Source: Favolaschia claudopus (taxonomy: Eukaryota; Basidiomycota; Agaricomycetes; Agaricales; Mycenaceae). From it: a DNA stretch of 64,000 nucleotides. Location of the stretch: NCBI GenBank assembly GCA_037176885.1, contig JAWWNJ010000016.1:2046001-2110000 (forward strand), read 5' to 3'. A program made the translations under genes and the position numbers. The notes beneath the pieces are model-generated. The model saw only the letters and a list, made by a program, of their open reading frames with translations, did no database searches and was not told where the DNA came from. Shown in pieces: positions 25,091 to 37,300 of the stretch; positions within the stretch are counted from its first letter, which is position 1; every line of letters begins with the position of its first letter.

Positions 25091-28000
25091 GTCAACATCG
25101 TCCGCTTCCGCCGCCTTCTTCTCTTGTTGTGGGTTCTGAGGTGCGGTGTGGTGACACATCACTGTACATATAGGGCTGCGGCATCGAGCAGCTACGCTCC
25201 CGACTCCCGCCTCTCTTGTTTCCATCCTTCCTGCTTTCCGTCTCCGCCTCGCACTCCCCCAGCCCATCCCCCGCAACGTCGACGTCCTCGTATTCACCCC
25301 CATCTGCATCTGTATCTTATAGTCGCCTCTTCGCCGTCGTCGGCGTTTGGTGTCGATATGAAGCCAATTCAATGAGGAGAGGAGAGGAGAGAGAGTGAGA
25401 GCTGCGTTGGGCATGCTCTTTGGGTACTCGAGCTCGAGCTTGGCGCTCGACGGGCGGAGTGTATGGTCGATGATGGATTGCGTTCAGCGGGCGGCGGCAG
25501 AGGATGGACTCTCACCATACGCGGGAGCCATGTCGACCGACGATGTCATCTCGCTTGGACTCGATGAGGAGGTGGGATAAGGACCTGGGACGAGGGAAGG
25601 AGGAGTGTGAAGCGTAAGGAGGGCTGGCCTGCCACGCCCGTGGAACGCATCTCGGGGAGATGCTGCGCGGATGAGGGAGGCGCTGAAGTCTGAGTTCGAG
25701 GGGAGTGGGGAGGGGAGGAGACGTGTGGGGGAGAAGAGGGAAGGAGCGTATGAGTTCATGAATACGTTTCGAGGTCGAATGATTGGTATGTCCTCTTCAT
25801 CCTTCCTTCCCTCCACGAGACTGACAAAAGCTCCTCAGATCTGTATACATACATCTGCTCTTGCAGGTGGGGTAGCATGGGACGGGAAGATGTATAAGAA
25901 GAAAGGGGCGCAGATGCTGGAGCAGAGACGGTGTAATACGGGGCTGGAGGGTATGAGACGGCTGACTGTCACGATGACCAGAGAATGGTATGTCCTCTTC
26001 ATCCTTCCTTCCCTTGCTGTTCCTACCAACCTTTCTCTCCTGTCGAGGCTGACGACCCCCTCAGGCTCGTATACGCTATACTCTCTTTCTTGTGCTGAAC
26101 CAGCGTGGCGGCATTCCTCGCCACTATTGCGAGAAGCCAGGACCCTCAAGGCAGCTGGAATGGGACCTCAAAGAAGTGGTACGTTTGGTGAGAGCGCGAA
26201 GGCACATGCACGCCCCTATCGCATGCGTATAGGACGCCGAGGATAGTCTCGCACTCAGCGATCTGTGGTACTCTCCGCGCTGCCACATCGCCCTATCATT
26301 CCCAAAATGAATTCATTTGTCGTCTTCTCGACACCAGCGAAGTCGGTCGCATTGTCGCTCGTGAGATGTCAATACGAGTGGAGGATGATGAAGCTGCTCG
26401 TTGCGTGTAACTGCTGGGTCGGCGCTCCGCCCACTTCTGTCCTTCGCGCTGCCCGAGATTCCCTCGGCACCATCGTCACTCGTCGTCGCCCCCGTCTCGT
26501 ATCTCCAGCGGCATTTGATGCCCGACGGCAGCACTAGTACACGTGCGATACCGCACCTACTTGCGCTCGTACCGTGTCTCCTTTACGGGATGGGTTTGCA
26601 GCGTCGAAGAGGCGTCTTCATCCAGCCTACAGCTCTGCACGCACATGACCGACTGCGGATGAGCTACCTCTGAAACCTGGTCGTTACAGGTGATGCACGC
26701 GTCGCCTCGAAGCTCTATCTCATCCACTCCCCATCGGCACTGCGCTCCATCCCCCTTTTCTATTCACCGGACGATACCCTTTGGCGTTTGTGTCTTCCCA
26801 TGCTGATCTCTGTATGCAGCACCCACCCTGCCCTGCGCTCCAGTACAGGCTCTACGCATGCACAGACCGCCCGGATCGAGAGAGGGAGTCGAGGAGGACG
26901 GGCGAAGGACCGCCGTCGTCGGTCTCCCCTTCGACACGTCCTCAGACCTACACCAGATGCCGAGCAGGAGCAAGAGATGAGTGGTCCGCCGTGGTCAGCT
27001 CCTTCAGGTGTGAGAAGGATGCGCTGCCATCCCGCATCCCCGCTTGCATCTCCATCGATCTGGCTCTTCCCGTCCGGAAGCGTGCTGGGAAGGCGCACCA
27101 CGCAATTCCTATACCTTCGTCGCCAAACTCCTGTGGCCTCATAGCCGTGCCCGCTGGGAGCGACCCACGTTTGACCGCCCTCTGGAGGTGACGAGGCCTG
27201 GATGGTTTTGCGCGTGCGCCGAGCCGGTGGGGTGCTTTCGAGGAGGAAGATTCTGAATGATGTCGTCGAGGGGCCGCCATTCCGGAATCCTGCGTCGTCT
27301 CGCCGCCGTGCGCTTACGATCCACCTCCTTCCTCACCGACGTGCGGGGGTTGGTGAGATGTGTCCCCTCCTGGGGTCATGGCCGTTATCGACCCCCGTCT
27401 TGTCCATGAGGGAGCAGGGGCGGGCGGGTATTGATGACCCTGTGTGCCGTCCTCGCATGTGCTGAGGTACTCGGGCTCCTCGTCCCGCATATCCATCCCA
27501 TCGGTATTAGGCGTACGGTGTCAGCTCCAGCATACGTGTGATATGATGGTCAAGAGCGAGTGCCGACTGTGTGCTCCTCCAGTATTACCTACACCCTAAG
27601 CGTGGCTACTCCCCGAGATCGGTCTTCAGCACCGGCGATGCCTGCTCATCCTACGTCCCCCTCGATGTCTGTTGTCAGCATGGCAGACCGCGGATTCTCA
27701 TTCTGTGCAGCGGAATCCCTTTGCTGCCTCGGAAAACTATGTCTCCTAGCTCCCTATCACCACCGCACTCCCTCCACCTCGCCTCGCACCGAGAGATACG
27801 GATGAGGCACCTTTGGCGTTCTCCTCTCGTCCATCGTTACGCCCGGACGGACAGTGCTGTCACCTTGACTGTACATGTCCATCTGCAAAGGATCTTGAAT
27901 CGAGTCTGGGCTGTCTCCTGTCTTGTCTATAAACATAGACTCCGGGGCTTCGAATACCGACAAGTAGAATGGAATGAAAGGATTCTTCCGATCTCGTCGA

Positions 28001-29165
28001 CGGAAGAAAGGGCGGGGTGGACATGGAAACGCCAGATTGTGGTGGAGACGCTGGGCGGTTCCATCCGATGAAGGTGAAGGTGAGGGTGGTGTCCGTGGGG
28101 TGCTTCCCTCTCTTCCCGAAGTCGCAGCTTGTTCGCACATCCCGGGAGCAGATGCGTTGTATGTGGGTCGATGAGAGTACGGCACGGGTGATAGAGTTTT
28201 CGACAGCCGTTTCGTTTGTTGGAAGGGGCGTGGGAGGGGGTAGAGGATTCAGAGTGGGTAGGGTATCGGCGAGATACGCCCCGGGGAGGAGTGACTCAGA
28301 GTGAGCGGTGGTGACTGGGTACATGGTATGCATTTGGTTTCTACGTTTTCGTTATCATCTTCCTCCCCCGTTTCCACCTTTTGCATGGTCCTCCTTGCCG
28401 TCTCGTTAGATACATCCTTTCTCACTTCCTTTCGTCTCATTCGCTCCGTCCGGTATGGTGCTCAAATTTTGTTACACAGACGTACGTTTCTCCCCCGATG
28501 ATATGGTGGCGTACTCCCATTCCGGCGTCCAGCGCCCGCCTTCCCTGGCTCAATGGCCCAATTGGGGGGAAGCTCGCCCTCTAGCGAGTGTAAAGCAGTA
28601 CATAATAAGGCAGTGTCGTCTCACTCGCAATATCGTATATGCCTTCGCATCCGCGTCCGCCTCCCTCGCTCATCACCGCGTCTCCTCTTGCTAAAACTCA
28701 GGCTGGTCTCGTACCGTTGCCTCGCTCAATGATGGGCGTTCCGCCGCTGCCCCAGCGTTACGCACGGGGCGTGGATGCGAACGCGTCTGTTACCTCGCAC
28801 ATCGTCGTCGTATAGAACTTCGACGTGGCGTCCTTCGAGAGCGCACGAGGCGGTGTGTCTTTGCTGATAATTCTGTCCTCCGTTTTCTCAGATTGGTCGG
28901 ACCATGATTTCTCCGAAAACCTCGAGACGGCGCTCGTCTTTGCCTACTCCTTGGGTTCGTTGAGCTTCGGCGACTGGAGGAGGTAGATGACGACGACGAT
29001 GAGAATGATGACGAGCTCAGTGCTGCGCATCTCTGCCCACCACAGCTCCGCCATCACAAGTGGGGCCGGGTTCTCTACAGGGTGCCAGTCACACATCGCC
29101 TTTGCTCCTATTGTCGATTTCCGCCTCATCGAGGTCAGAACGAGCGCGGGTAGACTTCGGGGCAT
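25091..29165 (-). other. Unresolved multi-exon gene or pseudogene, probably minus strand
   Basis: GC-rich region full of opposing frames. The minus strand has several protein-like segments, many followed by canonical donors. One ends AELWWAEMRSTELVIILIVV and on through a membrane-like stretch to LNEPKE (about 28950-29150). The same frame continues past a TAG as SEKTEDRIISKDTPPRALSK. Others are GDSPDSIQDPLQMDMYSQ (27757-28185), MDMRDEEPEYLSTCEDGTQ before a GTAAGC donor (27314-27496), SLIRAASPRDAFHGRGRPAL before GTGAGA (25484-25816), and the acidic DADGGEYEDVDVAGDGLGE (25091-25316). This pattern would fit a single-pass membrane protein with a long disordered tail. The plus strand also has segments (such as AWDGKMYKKKGAQMLEQRR, 25870-25980) with plausible introns, so I cannot fix strand, limits or integrity. 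Confidence 0.3.
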
Positions 29166-30285
29166 CGGTGGCAGATAGCGTTCCCCATTCAGCCGTCGTC
29201 GAGGATCTATCTCACTTCAACCCTTCATCTTCTGATACAATAGAGTGATTGGGAGATTGGCGAGAGCAGGGATCGTCGTTGCGTTAGGGAGCGCGCATTC
29301 CTGCGCATTCCTATTCAATTTTTCTTTCTTTCGCTTGGATCGGCGGACACGAGAAACGGATCCCGATGCGCGGGATCTGCGCGGAGAAGTCCGCTAATCT
29401 TACGCGGGTGACTGCGCGAATGGGGTGCAGAAGGGAAGCAGTCTGTTTTCTTGCGTGGAAATGGAAGATCCAGGGACTATATGCAGTGAAGGAGGAGATC
29501 AGGGTCGGAGTCCCCATTATCTCTCTTCCTATGCGGCAAACTTCTTCTGCTTGTGCTTCTGCCCTCCGCCTACGTCTACCGTCGTGACTCTACCTCTCTC
29601 CGTTGCAGATGCCTCTGCATTCATCGGAAGACTACCTCTTGTTACGGACTGCCTCTCCGATTCCGCGTACTTACGCCGTGCATACTCTGAATGATTGCTG
29701 CCTATGGGCTCATGACTAATGCATTCTTCATTCACCTCCTCCACTCGCGCCGTAACTGAGGCCGTCCATCTCAGGTTTATGCATTCGCCGCGTTACTGTC
29801 CCGAAAAGGAAATCTCCGCTTTTTTGCTTTGGTCCTGTTTGGCTTTACCCTTCAGTGGTTCGTTAGGTTCTGGTGCAGAATATTCGCTGGAAGCCTGGGC
29901 ATCCACGGCAAAGCCCACTATCGTAAATGAACTCAAACAAAATCGACCTCAAATAAATGTATCTCGTTGTCTCGACTGAAATTGGTGACCGACATTTGAA
30001 ATGTGCGGATTTTGTTGCTACAAAGGGATATTCGCGATGACTCAGAGAGCAGCTAGCAGCTTTCAAACTGCTCCCTCACACTGTGTCAGCTTTCGATAGC
30101 TGACCAATCTGTCGCCAGGTCTGACCTATTGTTTCTGTCATATCGCGGTCGGCCAAAGATCAGAGTCAATCGTCTTATTCATGCAGGCAGCAGCGCAGGC
30201 ACGCACAGTATAAGTTCACTGTCTTGTAAGGCCTCTTATATTCGCTTTTCTTCCTCAGAAAAAAAATCTGGCGAGATACAGCTCT

Positions 30286-31659
30286 ATGTCTACCCCTCAG
30301 TTCTCCTTCGCCACGACTGCCGAAGAGGTCGCCACCGCCTTCGCCTCCGAGATCAAAGGAAAAAATGGTGCGTCAGTCGTTCATTCGATCGAATCAATAT
30401 AAATATAACGATGCCTACAGTTCTCGTCACTGGAACATCGCTCAATGGAATCGGTTTTGAAACCGCTCGTGTCATCGCGAAATACGCCAATTTGGTTATT
30501 ATAACTGGATACAACGAGGAAAGGTGCCTGCTCATCATTTGTTTCGATTTTAAAGAATATCGTCCTGACTCGAGTTCCGCAGGCTCAAATTGTCGGAAGA
30601 TGCTCTGAAGAAAGACGTACCTTCGGCCAACATTCGTCGTCTCATTCTCGACCTCTCATCGCTTGCTGCTGTTCGCAAGGCTGCTGCTGAAGTCAATACT
30701 TATTCAGAGGCCATCCACGTAAGAATTCAAAGTTGTTGCCGGGTTTCGTTACCACAAATGAATCTCGGATAATCAGGTTCTCGTCCACAACGCCGCTGCA
30801 CCGCTCGGCCCATTCAAACTCACTGTCGATAATCTCGAAAAGCAAATCGCGACCGCTCACATCGGCCCTTTCCTATTCACCAAGCTCATTTTGTCGAAGA
30901 TCCTCGCGGCGGGATCATCGAGCTACGTCCCAAGAGTCGTCTTCGTTTCCAGCGGAGCGCACGCCTTCGGAGCCGGGGTCAATTTCGATACGATCGGCAA
31001 ACCGAATGAGGAGAAGTATCAGGCGCTGGATGCATATACCCAAGGAAAGAGCGCTAATATTTTGATGGGCATTGAATTATCGAAACGATCGAATGGGCGT
31101 ATCAATGCGTACAGTCTTCATCCAGGAGGTACGTTTCAAATTCTCAAGTATCTTTGCACGAATTCTCGGTATTCAACATCATTGCCTGATGCAGTCATCT
31201 ACACCAACATCAACCAGAAAGAGGAGTCTATTGCGGTAATGCAATCCTTCGGTAAGATGCGTTCATGAAGCCTTCTCAGCAAACGTGTTAACCTGGTTCG
31301 TATAGGCGTTCTCGGTCCGGATGGGAAACCCAGCACGGAGAGGTTCGAGTGGAAGACGATTCCTCAGGGAGCTGCAAGGTAACAGGCTCTTCTCATTCAA
31401 CAACTTACATATTTATATTGTCGGTATAGCACCGTCGCTGCGGCCTTCGACCCCAGGCTCAACGGTCAGTGAATCTCGAACCCAACCCATAACGACTTGA
31501 TTCGCTGATACTGTTTAAACTTTAGATGTCCCGGGAGCGTACCTCGACGACTCAACCGTTGCGAACGATGCAGTCGCCCCTCACAGCTCGGATCCTGCCA
31601 ACGGGAAAAAGTTGTGGGAGGTCACCGAGGAGATTATTGGTGAAAAGTTCGTTTTGTGA
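30286..31659 (+). CDS. Short-chain dehydrogenase/reductase (SDR), copy 1
   Basis: NAD(P)-dependent oxidoreductase of the retinol-dehydrogenase/WWOX-like SDR group. The first exon (30286-30367) encodes MSTPQFSFATTAEEVATAF. Later exons give the cofactor-binding loop VLVTGTSLNGIGFETAR (TG-x4-GIG, one residue longer than the usual TG-x3-GIG), LILDLSSLAAVRKAAAEV, the HNAA version of the NNAG motif, VVFVSSGAHAF with the catalytic Ser, and the catalytic Tyr/Lys pair in LDAYTQGKSANIL. After the active site come YSLHPG-VIYTNINQ and GAYLDDSTVAND, ending GEKFVL with TGA at 31657-31659. About seven short introns are visible. It is a paralogue of the gene at 56187-57563, and its first exon closely resembles an orphan exon at 51055-51136. 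The substrate cannot be inferred. Confidence 0.92.
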
Positions 31660-34090
31660 GGAGATCGAGGCTCCTCGTGATCGCGGATAAACCAGGATAC
31701 AAATATCACAGTAGGCTATCTATATTCTGAACAATTATCCGTCCTTCCTATCGCTTGACGTTGCTTGACGAGCCTACGAGGCCAGCAGTGGAAAATTCTC
31801 CCGCCGCGGCGGCACCACTGAGAACAAGCTGAGAAAGTCCCTCGCAACTTCTCCTATCTCCTATGCAGATAATATTACCGAGGGGCCGGGAGAATATGGT
31901 CGAGAACGACGGCCAGCCACAAAGCGGTTGTGGCTCCGGTATCGCGATCAACTACCTAATGCAAAGTTTAAATTTATTGCATTGATATCATACCAACTGG
32001 TTCGCATCTTGTGGCTGTCCTGTCCGAGGTTTGACGGGGATTGCGTGTACAGGCTCACACGAACCGGATATACAGAAAATGCCGAGTTGCTAGATCTGCG
32101 CGCTCTTTTTTGGACGAGGTTCTTCTGGTAAGAAGAACGCGGATTTCGAGAGTTTTGATCGTTTCTCCCTTTTCGACTTCTTGAACTTGATGATGAGGTT
32201 GGAAAGGAAGCGAGGTAGATAAGTAGCAAGTAAACTTCGGCCCAACGGTACGGGGTTCAATGTTCAGGTTCCGAATTCTTAGGCAGTCAAAGACCTGTTC
32301 TGTTTTTCTTCTTCATTTTGTGAATCCAAACCCAAACATATTTTCTTTGGAATTCCGTAATTGTTGATGAAGCTGAACAGATAGAATACCAAACCTGTTA
32401 CCAGGAGCTGTTACCACTGTATCGAACATCGTCACTATGCGGGATTCCGTACACATCAACGTGATGGTTGATGACACGCAGCACTTTTTTCAACGTTCCG
32501 CGTTGCCGTTCAATTGAACCTGAGCGATCCTCCATTGATATATGTGGAAGCGCCAAAAAGAGAGATCTATTCCGGATTCTCGCGCCGAAGTGGTCTTCTG
32601 GATTGGGAGCTCGTCGTTGGTAAGGTAAGGTAATATTACGCGGCCGGTCCGATTAACGAACGCCGGGGACGTGCACGACCCTGCCAGGGTCATGAAGATG
32701 TTTCAAAAAAAAATTGGACTTTTGAAAACCGCTCGCTCACGTCAATTTCGGGTTCATATTGTCAACTACCGGCTGCTACCATCTGAATTCTGCCGGATCA
32801 GGCGCAAGTAATGGATCTAATTCAATTCTTATTTTCGAAGGAAAAAGCACAGGCGACGACAACCTTTACGCTTCTGTTCGGCGTATAACGGCTCAATCGC
32901 CGTGCTTGGGCTTGGCTTTTGTGTACGTACACGACGAGTATGTTCGGAAGCAAAATTGAATCTGCTGCCGATGCTGTTTTCGTTCAATGGCATGCATAGA
33001 TTGGCGCAATCGCGCCATCCAAAGAAGTTGATACACCACAAGTACGGGTATCTGTGCCTGTCCCCTCTCGAGCGCCCTCGTGGCTTCCGCCATCGGCTAG
33101 GTGATGGGACCCGCAAACTGACATTCATTGAATGTAATTCTGGTTCGACGCAAGGCTCTGATTCGATAAGGAGCGACTTTGTTCACATTGATTCTATTCG
33201 TGTACTTATGCGAATGCGAAGGAGCCAACACCCGAACACATAAATAGAGTTTTATATGAGCGACGCTCCACCGAGGACAGTTAGAGAGTATTGAATATAA
33301 TTGATACTCACCTCCTCTAGAAATCGCCCGCGGGGATTTTCTATCTCAGGCACAGCATCCTCCCTGAGAAACTTCTATCTTTATGCCAGCCAAGGCATGT
33401 CTGATCGCGAGAAGTGAGGAGATTCGCCCATGGTGACGCCGACCACTACCACCAGAGTAATAGTGCAAAAGATAACAGGTGGGCACACGACATCACAGGA
33501 TTCTGTCGAGGAGCATTGACATGACAAGACACGCACTCGACACCCGTCCTGCGGTGCTCTCAGTAGCAGATACAGAACTTGATTGCTGTAAAATTCTCCG
33601 CCGAGATTGACGGCCCTGCGAAACGACGCAAAGGGAGAAAATAGTGACAATGATCCATCCTCGACAGAGAACGACTCACCGGGAAGATGAGGGTATAAAG
33701 ACTTGAGGGAGATAGATATCAAGCGCTCAAACGACTGCCGCAGTGGAGCTCCTTCGAACTTGTTGCAGCGGTTTTGTTCAAGTGTTTTAGTGTTTTAGTG
33801 TTTCTATGGTGGATTCAATAAGAGACTTCTCTCAATTCAACCATACCCGGGCGTTTATCTCCAGAGGGCGCGACAATCCCGTTCATTTTTCGTCTGTCGG
33901 ATGGTGTCGAATACATGATTACGATCACGTCCCGAATGTTGACTTGCTGCGATTGTGATTCGAATCCGGGCCTGTCGCTTGCTGCTATTCTCCGTCGAGA
34001 TCTCATTCCCTATGCGAATTTTGACGTGATTTAAAAGGAAGAAGACCCAGCAATGCCGTTGCGCCTTTACATACCTCTCGACGCAGTCTC
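31660..34090. other. Intergenic, no supportable gene
   Basis: About 2.4 kb between the SDR and the Zn2Cys6 gene. Frames at 32759-33243 (+) and 33381-33722 (-) are short, without domain or linked exons. A ttttttttt-like homopolymer near 32702 is the only low-complexity feature noted. Confidence 0.4.
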
Positions 34091-34872
34091 ATGTCTTCCT
34101 CCTCATCGCGTCTCTTCGTCCCCTGGGTCAAACGAACGGATAATGCCTGTTCAAATTGTAGGCGCCGTAAAATCAAGGTGAGGAAGAAAGGGGAGAAGAA
34201 AAGACTCACTCTGACGCCGTTTTTCAGTGCAAAATATCGAAGGAGAGACCCAAAGATCCATGCGAGCGTTGTGTCAAACGACGACTGTGCTGCCAATACA
34301 TCAGTGTTGCGGACCAAGAAGACAGTAGCCCATCTCCAGAGCCCACACCACCCCCTGCGACACCACCCCTGCCACCCACATTGACTCTGCCCACCCTCCC
34401 ATTTCTCGGCCCCACCGAATCTCCCACGCGACCCTCAGGCTCACGCCGCTTTTTCATTGACGAGCCCCAACCTCACCCAGAGCTGGATCTCGACCAATTC
34501 ACTCCCTGCCCCTTGCGATCCTCTGTATCACGAGTACAGAGTGCTTCATCCTCATCCTCATCAACTCTGCTACGAGATTGGGATTTACCTTTCCACGCAG
34601 AGCACTCGTCTCACATCGGTCAATACCACTTCCCGTCCCATCCAAACCCTGCTCCGAATTACTCTTCCCTTGCCTACAGCCTTCGGGGCCCCGACGGGAC
34701 AACTGCGTATTCATACACTAGCAATGATCCGGCTTTTGCGTTACAGGATGACGCCGCGTCAGCCCTGTTCAACGTCGATTTATTACTTGGGACCGGCTTC
34801 AGTGAGATCGATGCACTGACTTACCTCTCGAATAGTATGTCATGCGATGATTCTTGGACGCGTTCAGAGTGA
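34091..34872 (+). CDS. Zn(II)2Cys6 fungal transcription factor, short
   Basis: Two exons, 34091-34177 and 34228-34872, giving 243 residues. The intron splits the zinc cluster immediately before its third cysteine: ACSNCRRRKIK|CKISKERPKDPCERC, then VKRRLCCQY. The spacing C-x2-C-x6-C...C-x2-C-x6-C is that of the Gal4-type binuclear cluster, which binds DNA in the nucleus. The rest is Pro/Ser-rich (EPTPPPATPPLPPTL), probably disordered. There is an acidic-hydrophobic stretch near the C-terminus (ALFNVDLLLGTGFSEIDALT) that could serve as an activation segment. It is far shorter than most family members and lacks the middle homology region. The targets are unknown, and no coregulated neighbour is evident. 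Confidence 0.9.
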
Positions 34873-36798
34873 GCGCTGCTTTTACGTATTCCTCTGACAT
34901 GGCAGCTGATGATAAGATTTTGAGCAGTGTCTGGGAGACGTTAGGCTTTGGGACACCAGTTGCTCAGAAAAACCAGAACGCACTGTTTGACCCAAGTCTA
35001 CTCGGGAACCAGGTTCATTCGCGATAGGCAGCCCTGGGGAAGGTTGAACACAGACGGGCGAGGGGAGAGACTTAAGTACCTGGTGTTGATCACCATATAA
35101 TCCACACAAAGATATAGATCTAGAAGTGTACCTCAGTATTATTTTTCTGTATAGATTCATTGGTGTACTGTCGCGTTGAAACTTGAAACAAGCCACGGAG
35201 TCATAAGTCTTAGACTTTGACAGCGAGAATGACGAGCTTGATTCTTCGCAGATTTTTCGACAGTTCGGATCGGCAGCTGGTCGGCGTACAAGCAGAGGAC
35301 GCGGTGCTTGAAAACTTGCACGGTATCAGCCCGGACAGTTCGGCCACGGCTTGAGAATTCGGCACTAGAAAGCACAGGATGTCCGAAGAATTTAAAAGAC
35401 AACTTGAAGCTGAGAACAAGAAGAATCCCATGGCCCATGGGTCATCGAAGTTCCATGCGGAGTCGACTCGTTTGTGAGATACGAATGGTCTCCCAACTAG
35501 CTTCCCGACCCATGTTCATCTCCCGCGTTCAAGTGCGAGTGTGGAGAAGAGGGTGCAGAGAGAAGGAATGAGTCACAGTGTCACGTCAAAGCTGTGACAG
35601 CGGCAATTATCGGTATTGTTGATCGGTATATCGGCCGATGGCCGTCAGTGGGATGTGAATTCACAATGGCGAATTCCACTGGCGAGCTTGAGTCAATCCT
35701 GTACTCTGATTGTCTGAAAGCTAAGTCAATTATTGAAAATGCACTACGGGTGTAAACGAATAAATAGCGGACCCGGATCGGGATGGGTCCGAGTCTGGCA
35801 CTGAGAGTCTTAAATTTCACTGAAGCTGCAGAGACGCACATCAAATTCGCTGATAGAAATTCGCAAGCGAGGATTGAGTGAGGAGCTTCAGAATTCCAAA
35901 GCTGAAAAGTGTGCCACGGAAATGCTTCACGGATGGAATGTGGAGATATAGGTAGGCGCCCAAAGGAGAGACGTATCTGGGATTGACAATTACTTACAAT
36001 AAAAAAGGGGCAATGTCGCATTAAGCGCGGGAGTTGTGAAGCTGTCCGTTGACCCTGTTCAGCTTCTCAATATAAAAGATTTATCGACTATCATAAATTT
36101 CATAGGTGCGGACTCTGATCATGAAACTTCCGGATCGAACGGATGTACTCGCACTTATTTTGCTTCTATGCGTCCGTTTGCCACGGCGAGATACATTTCA
36201 AAGGGGGTGATACCGGAGCGCTGTTCGAATCAAGTTCGAATTCAATTCAAGGCTTCGATCAATTTTTTTTTTCCTTCAGAGCTTCTCCAAAACTTCTATG
36301 CAAATCTGTCGTTTGAACGTGGAACGTGTCCGCCGCTCATCAGCGAAACAAACGATCGCGGCCCTTGTTGTGTTGAGCTGAGAGTTGACACCCGTATAAA
36401 TCCCGAGGTGTGCGCACCGCGAATGCAACTCACAAGGAGGCGTGCGTCCCGGATTGCCGTTAGATTCCGAGGGGATCTTCGTGTCGGCTAGATACTCGGC
36501 CAAGAGCGGGGATCAAATCAAATCCGTAAAATACCGGCGGCATCTATTGTACACGGTTCAGCAACGGTTCAGGATTTTGCAGAAGGTGCTGGTACCTTAC
36601 CCAAGATTGATTCACAATGAGAGATCATTGGGGGAACTTGGTGTCTTGAAGCTACGAGAGTGTGCAAGTAAGGGTAACAAAAGTTGTGGCTCATTATATT
36701 TTTCTGGGAATTTTCTCGCAAAACAAACAGTAACAAAACATCCTACTCCGCGAAAGTGTCATACAGAACGATATAATAATCTCCGGAGAGATTAGAGC
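34873..36798. other. Intergenic, no supportable gene
   Basis: About 1.9 kb. A 146-codon minus frame at 35581-36021 has no recognisable motif and an ordinary composition for non-coding sequence here. It is not called. Confidence 0.4.
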
Positions 36799-37218
36799 TC
36801 AGGCCCCGCAAAGAACGCCAACAGTCCCAAGAGTCAACACAGGTCCCACGCTGGTCGCGCAGGTGACGACGGTTCCGATGCTAGTGAGACGATGAGCTGC
36901 GTGAAACGCGCAGTGCTGGTGGACAAACCAAGGATCTACGACAGCGCTGCAGCCAGTCGCGACTTCCGAATCGGGGCTGACAGTAACGCCCGCCGCCGCT
37001 GCCAATCCGGTGATTATGCCAATCGCTGGCTGCCCGAGCGACGACAGATCGACGACGGTGGTGCAGCACAGGGAAACGTCGCGTTCAGCGAGCGCAGCGC
37101 CGTTAGCGACCTGGAGGGTCTGAGAGGGCAAGTAAATCTCTGGCCAGGTAAGACTATTGGCAACGAGGCGACTCACCGCGAGAGCAGAAGCGAGGAGGAC
37201 GAAGGGCTTGAAGATCAT
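36799..37218 (-). CDS. Hydrophobin-like secreted protein with six cysteines, copy 1
   Basis: Three exons: 37177-37218, 36929-37119 and 36799-36880. They sum to 315 nt, giving 104 residues. MIFKPFVLLASALA starts a signal peptide. The mature part has SLCC (Cys32, 33), GC (Cys71), DPC (Cys78, codon split TG|C by intron 2), VTC (Cys85) and VLC (Cys102). Order and spacing fit class I hydrophobin positions C2C3, C4, C5, C7 and C8. The expected C1 before the CC pair and one member of the second CC pair are absent. Intron 1 (57 bp) is a multiple of three, so the unspliced frame is also open. Classical hydrophobins self-assemble at air-water interfaces on hyphae. Whether this reduced form does so is unknown. 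Confidence 0.8.
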   Translation of the reverse strand: MIFKPFVLLASALAVSRLVANSLTWPEIYLPSQTLQVANGAALAERDVSLCCTTVVDLSSLGQPAIGIITGLAAAAGVTVSPDSEVATGCSAVVDPWFVHQHCAFHAAHRLTSIGTVVTCATSVGPVLTLGTVGVLCGA

Positions 37219-37275
37219 ATTTATCGAGTTCGCTGCAAGGATGAGATTTCTTTGCTTGAGGTTTGAGACAGAACA

Positions 37276-37300
37276 TACCTGTTTTTATACTGCTTGAATT
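37276..37300 (-). promoter_or_regulatory. TATA-type core promoter of hydrophobin-like copy 1
   Basis: The minus strand reads cagtataaaaacaggtatg about 60-75 bp upstream of the ATG at 37218. Copies 2 and 3 have TATA boxes at comparable positions, which supports this as a shared core promoter. Confidence 0.55.

Noticed and set aside
33937..33985. tRNA gene suggested by gattcgaatccggg
   Set aside because: The five bases on each side of the loop do not pair as a T-stem, and no acceptor or anticodon stem can be drawn.
36799..37218. Reading the hydrophobin-like copy 1 as one unspliced 139-codon gene
   Set aside because: The frame is open only because intron 1 is a multiple of three. GTGAGT...CAG sites match the intron of copy 2, and the spliced product aligns with copy 2 to the same 104-residue length.
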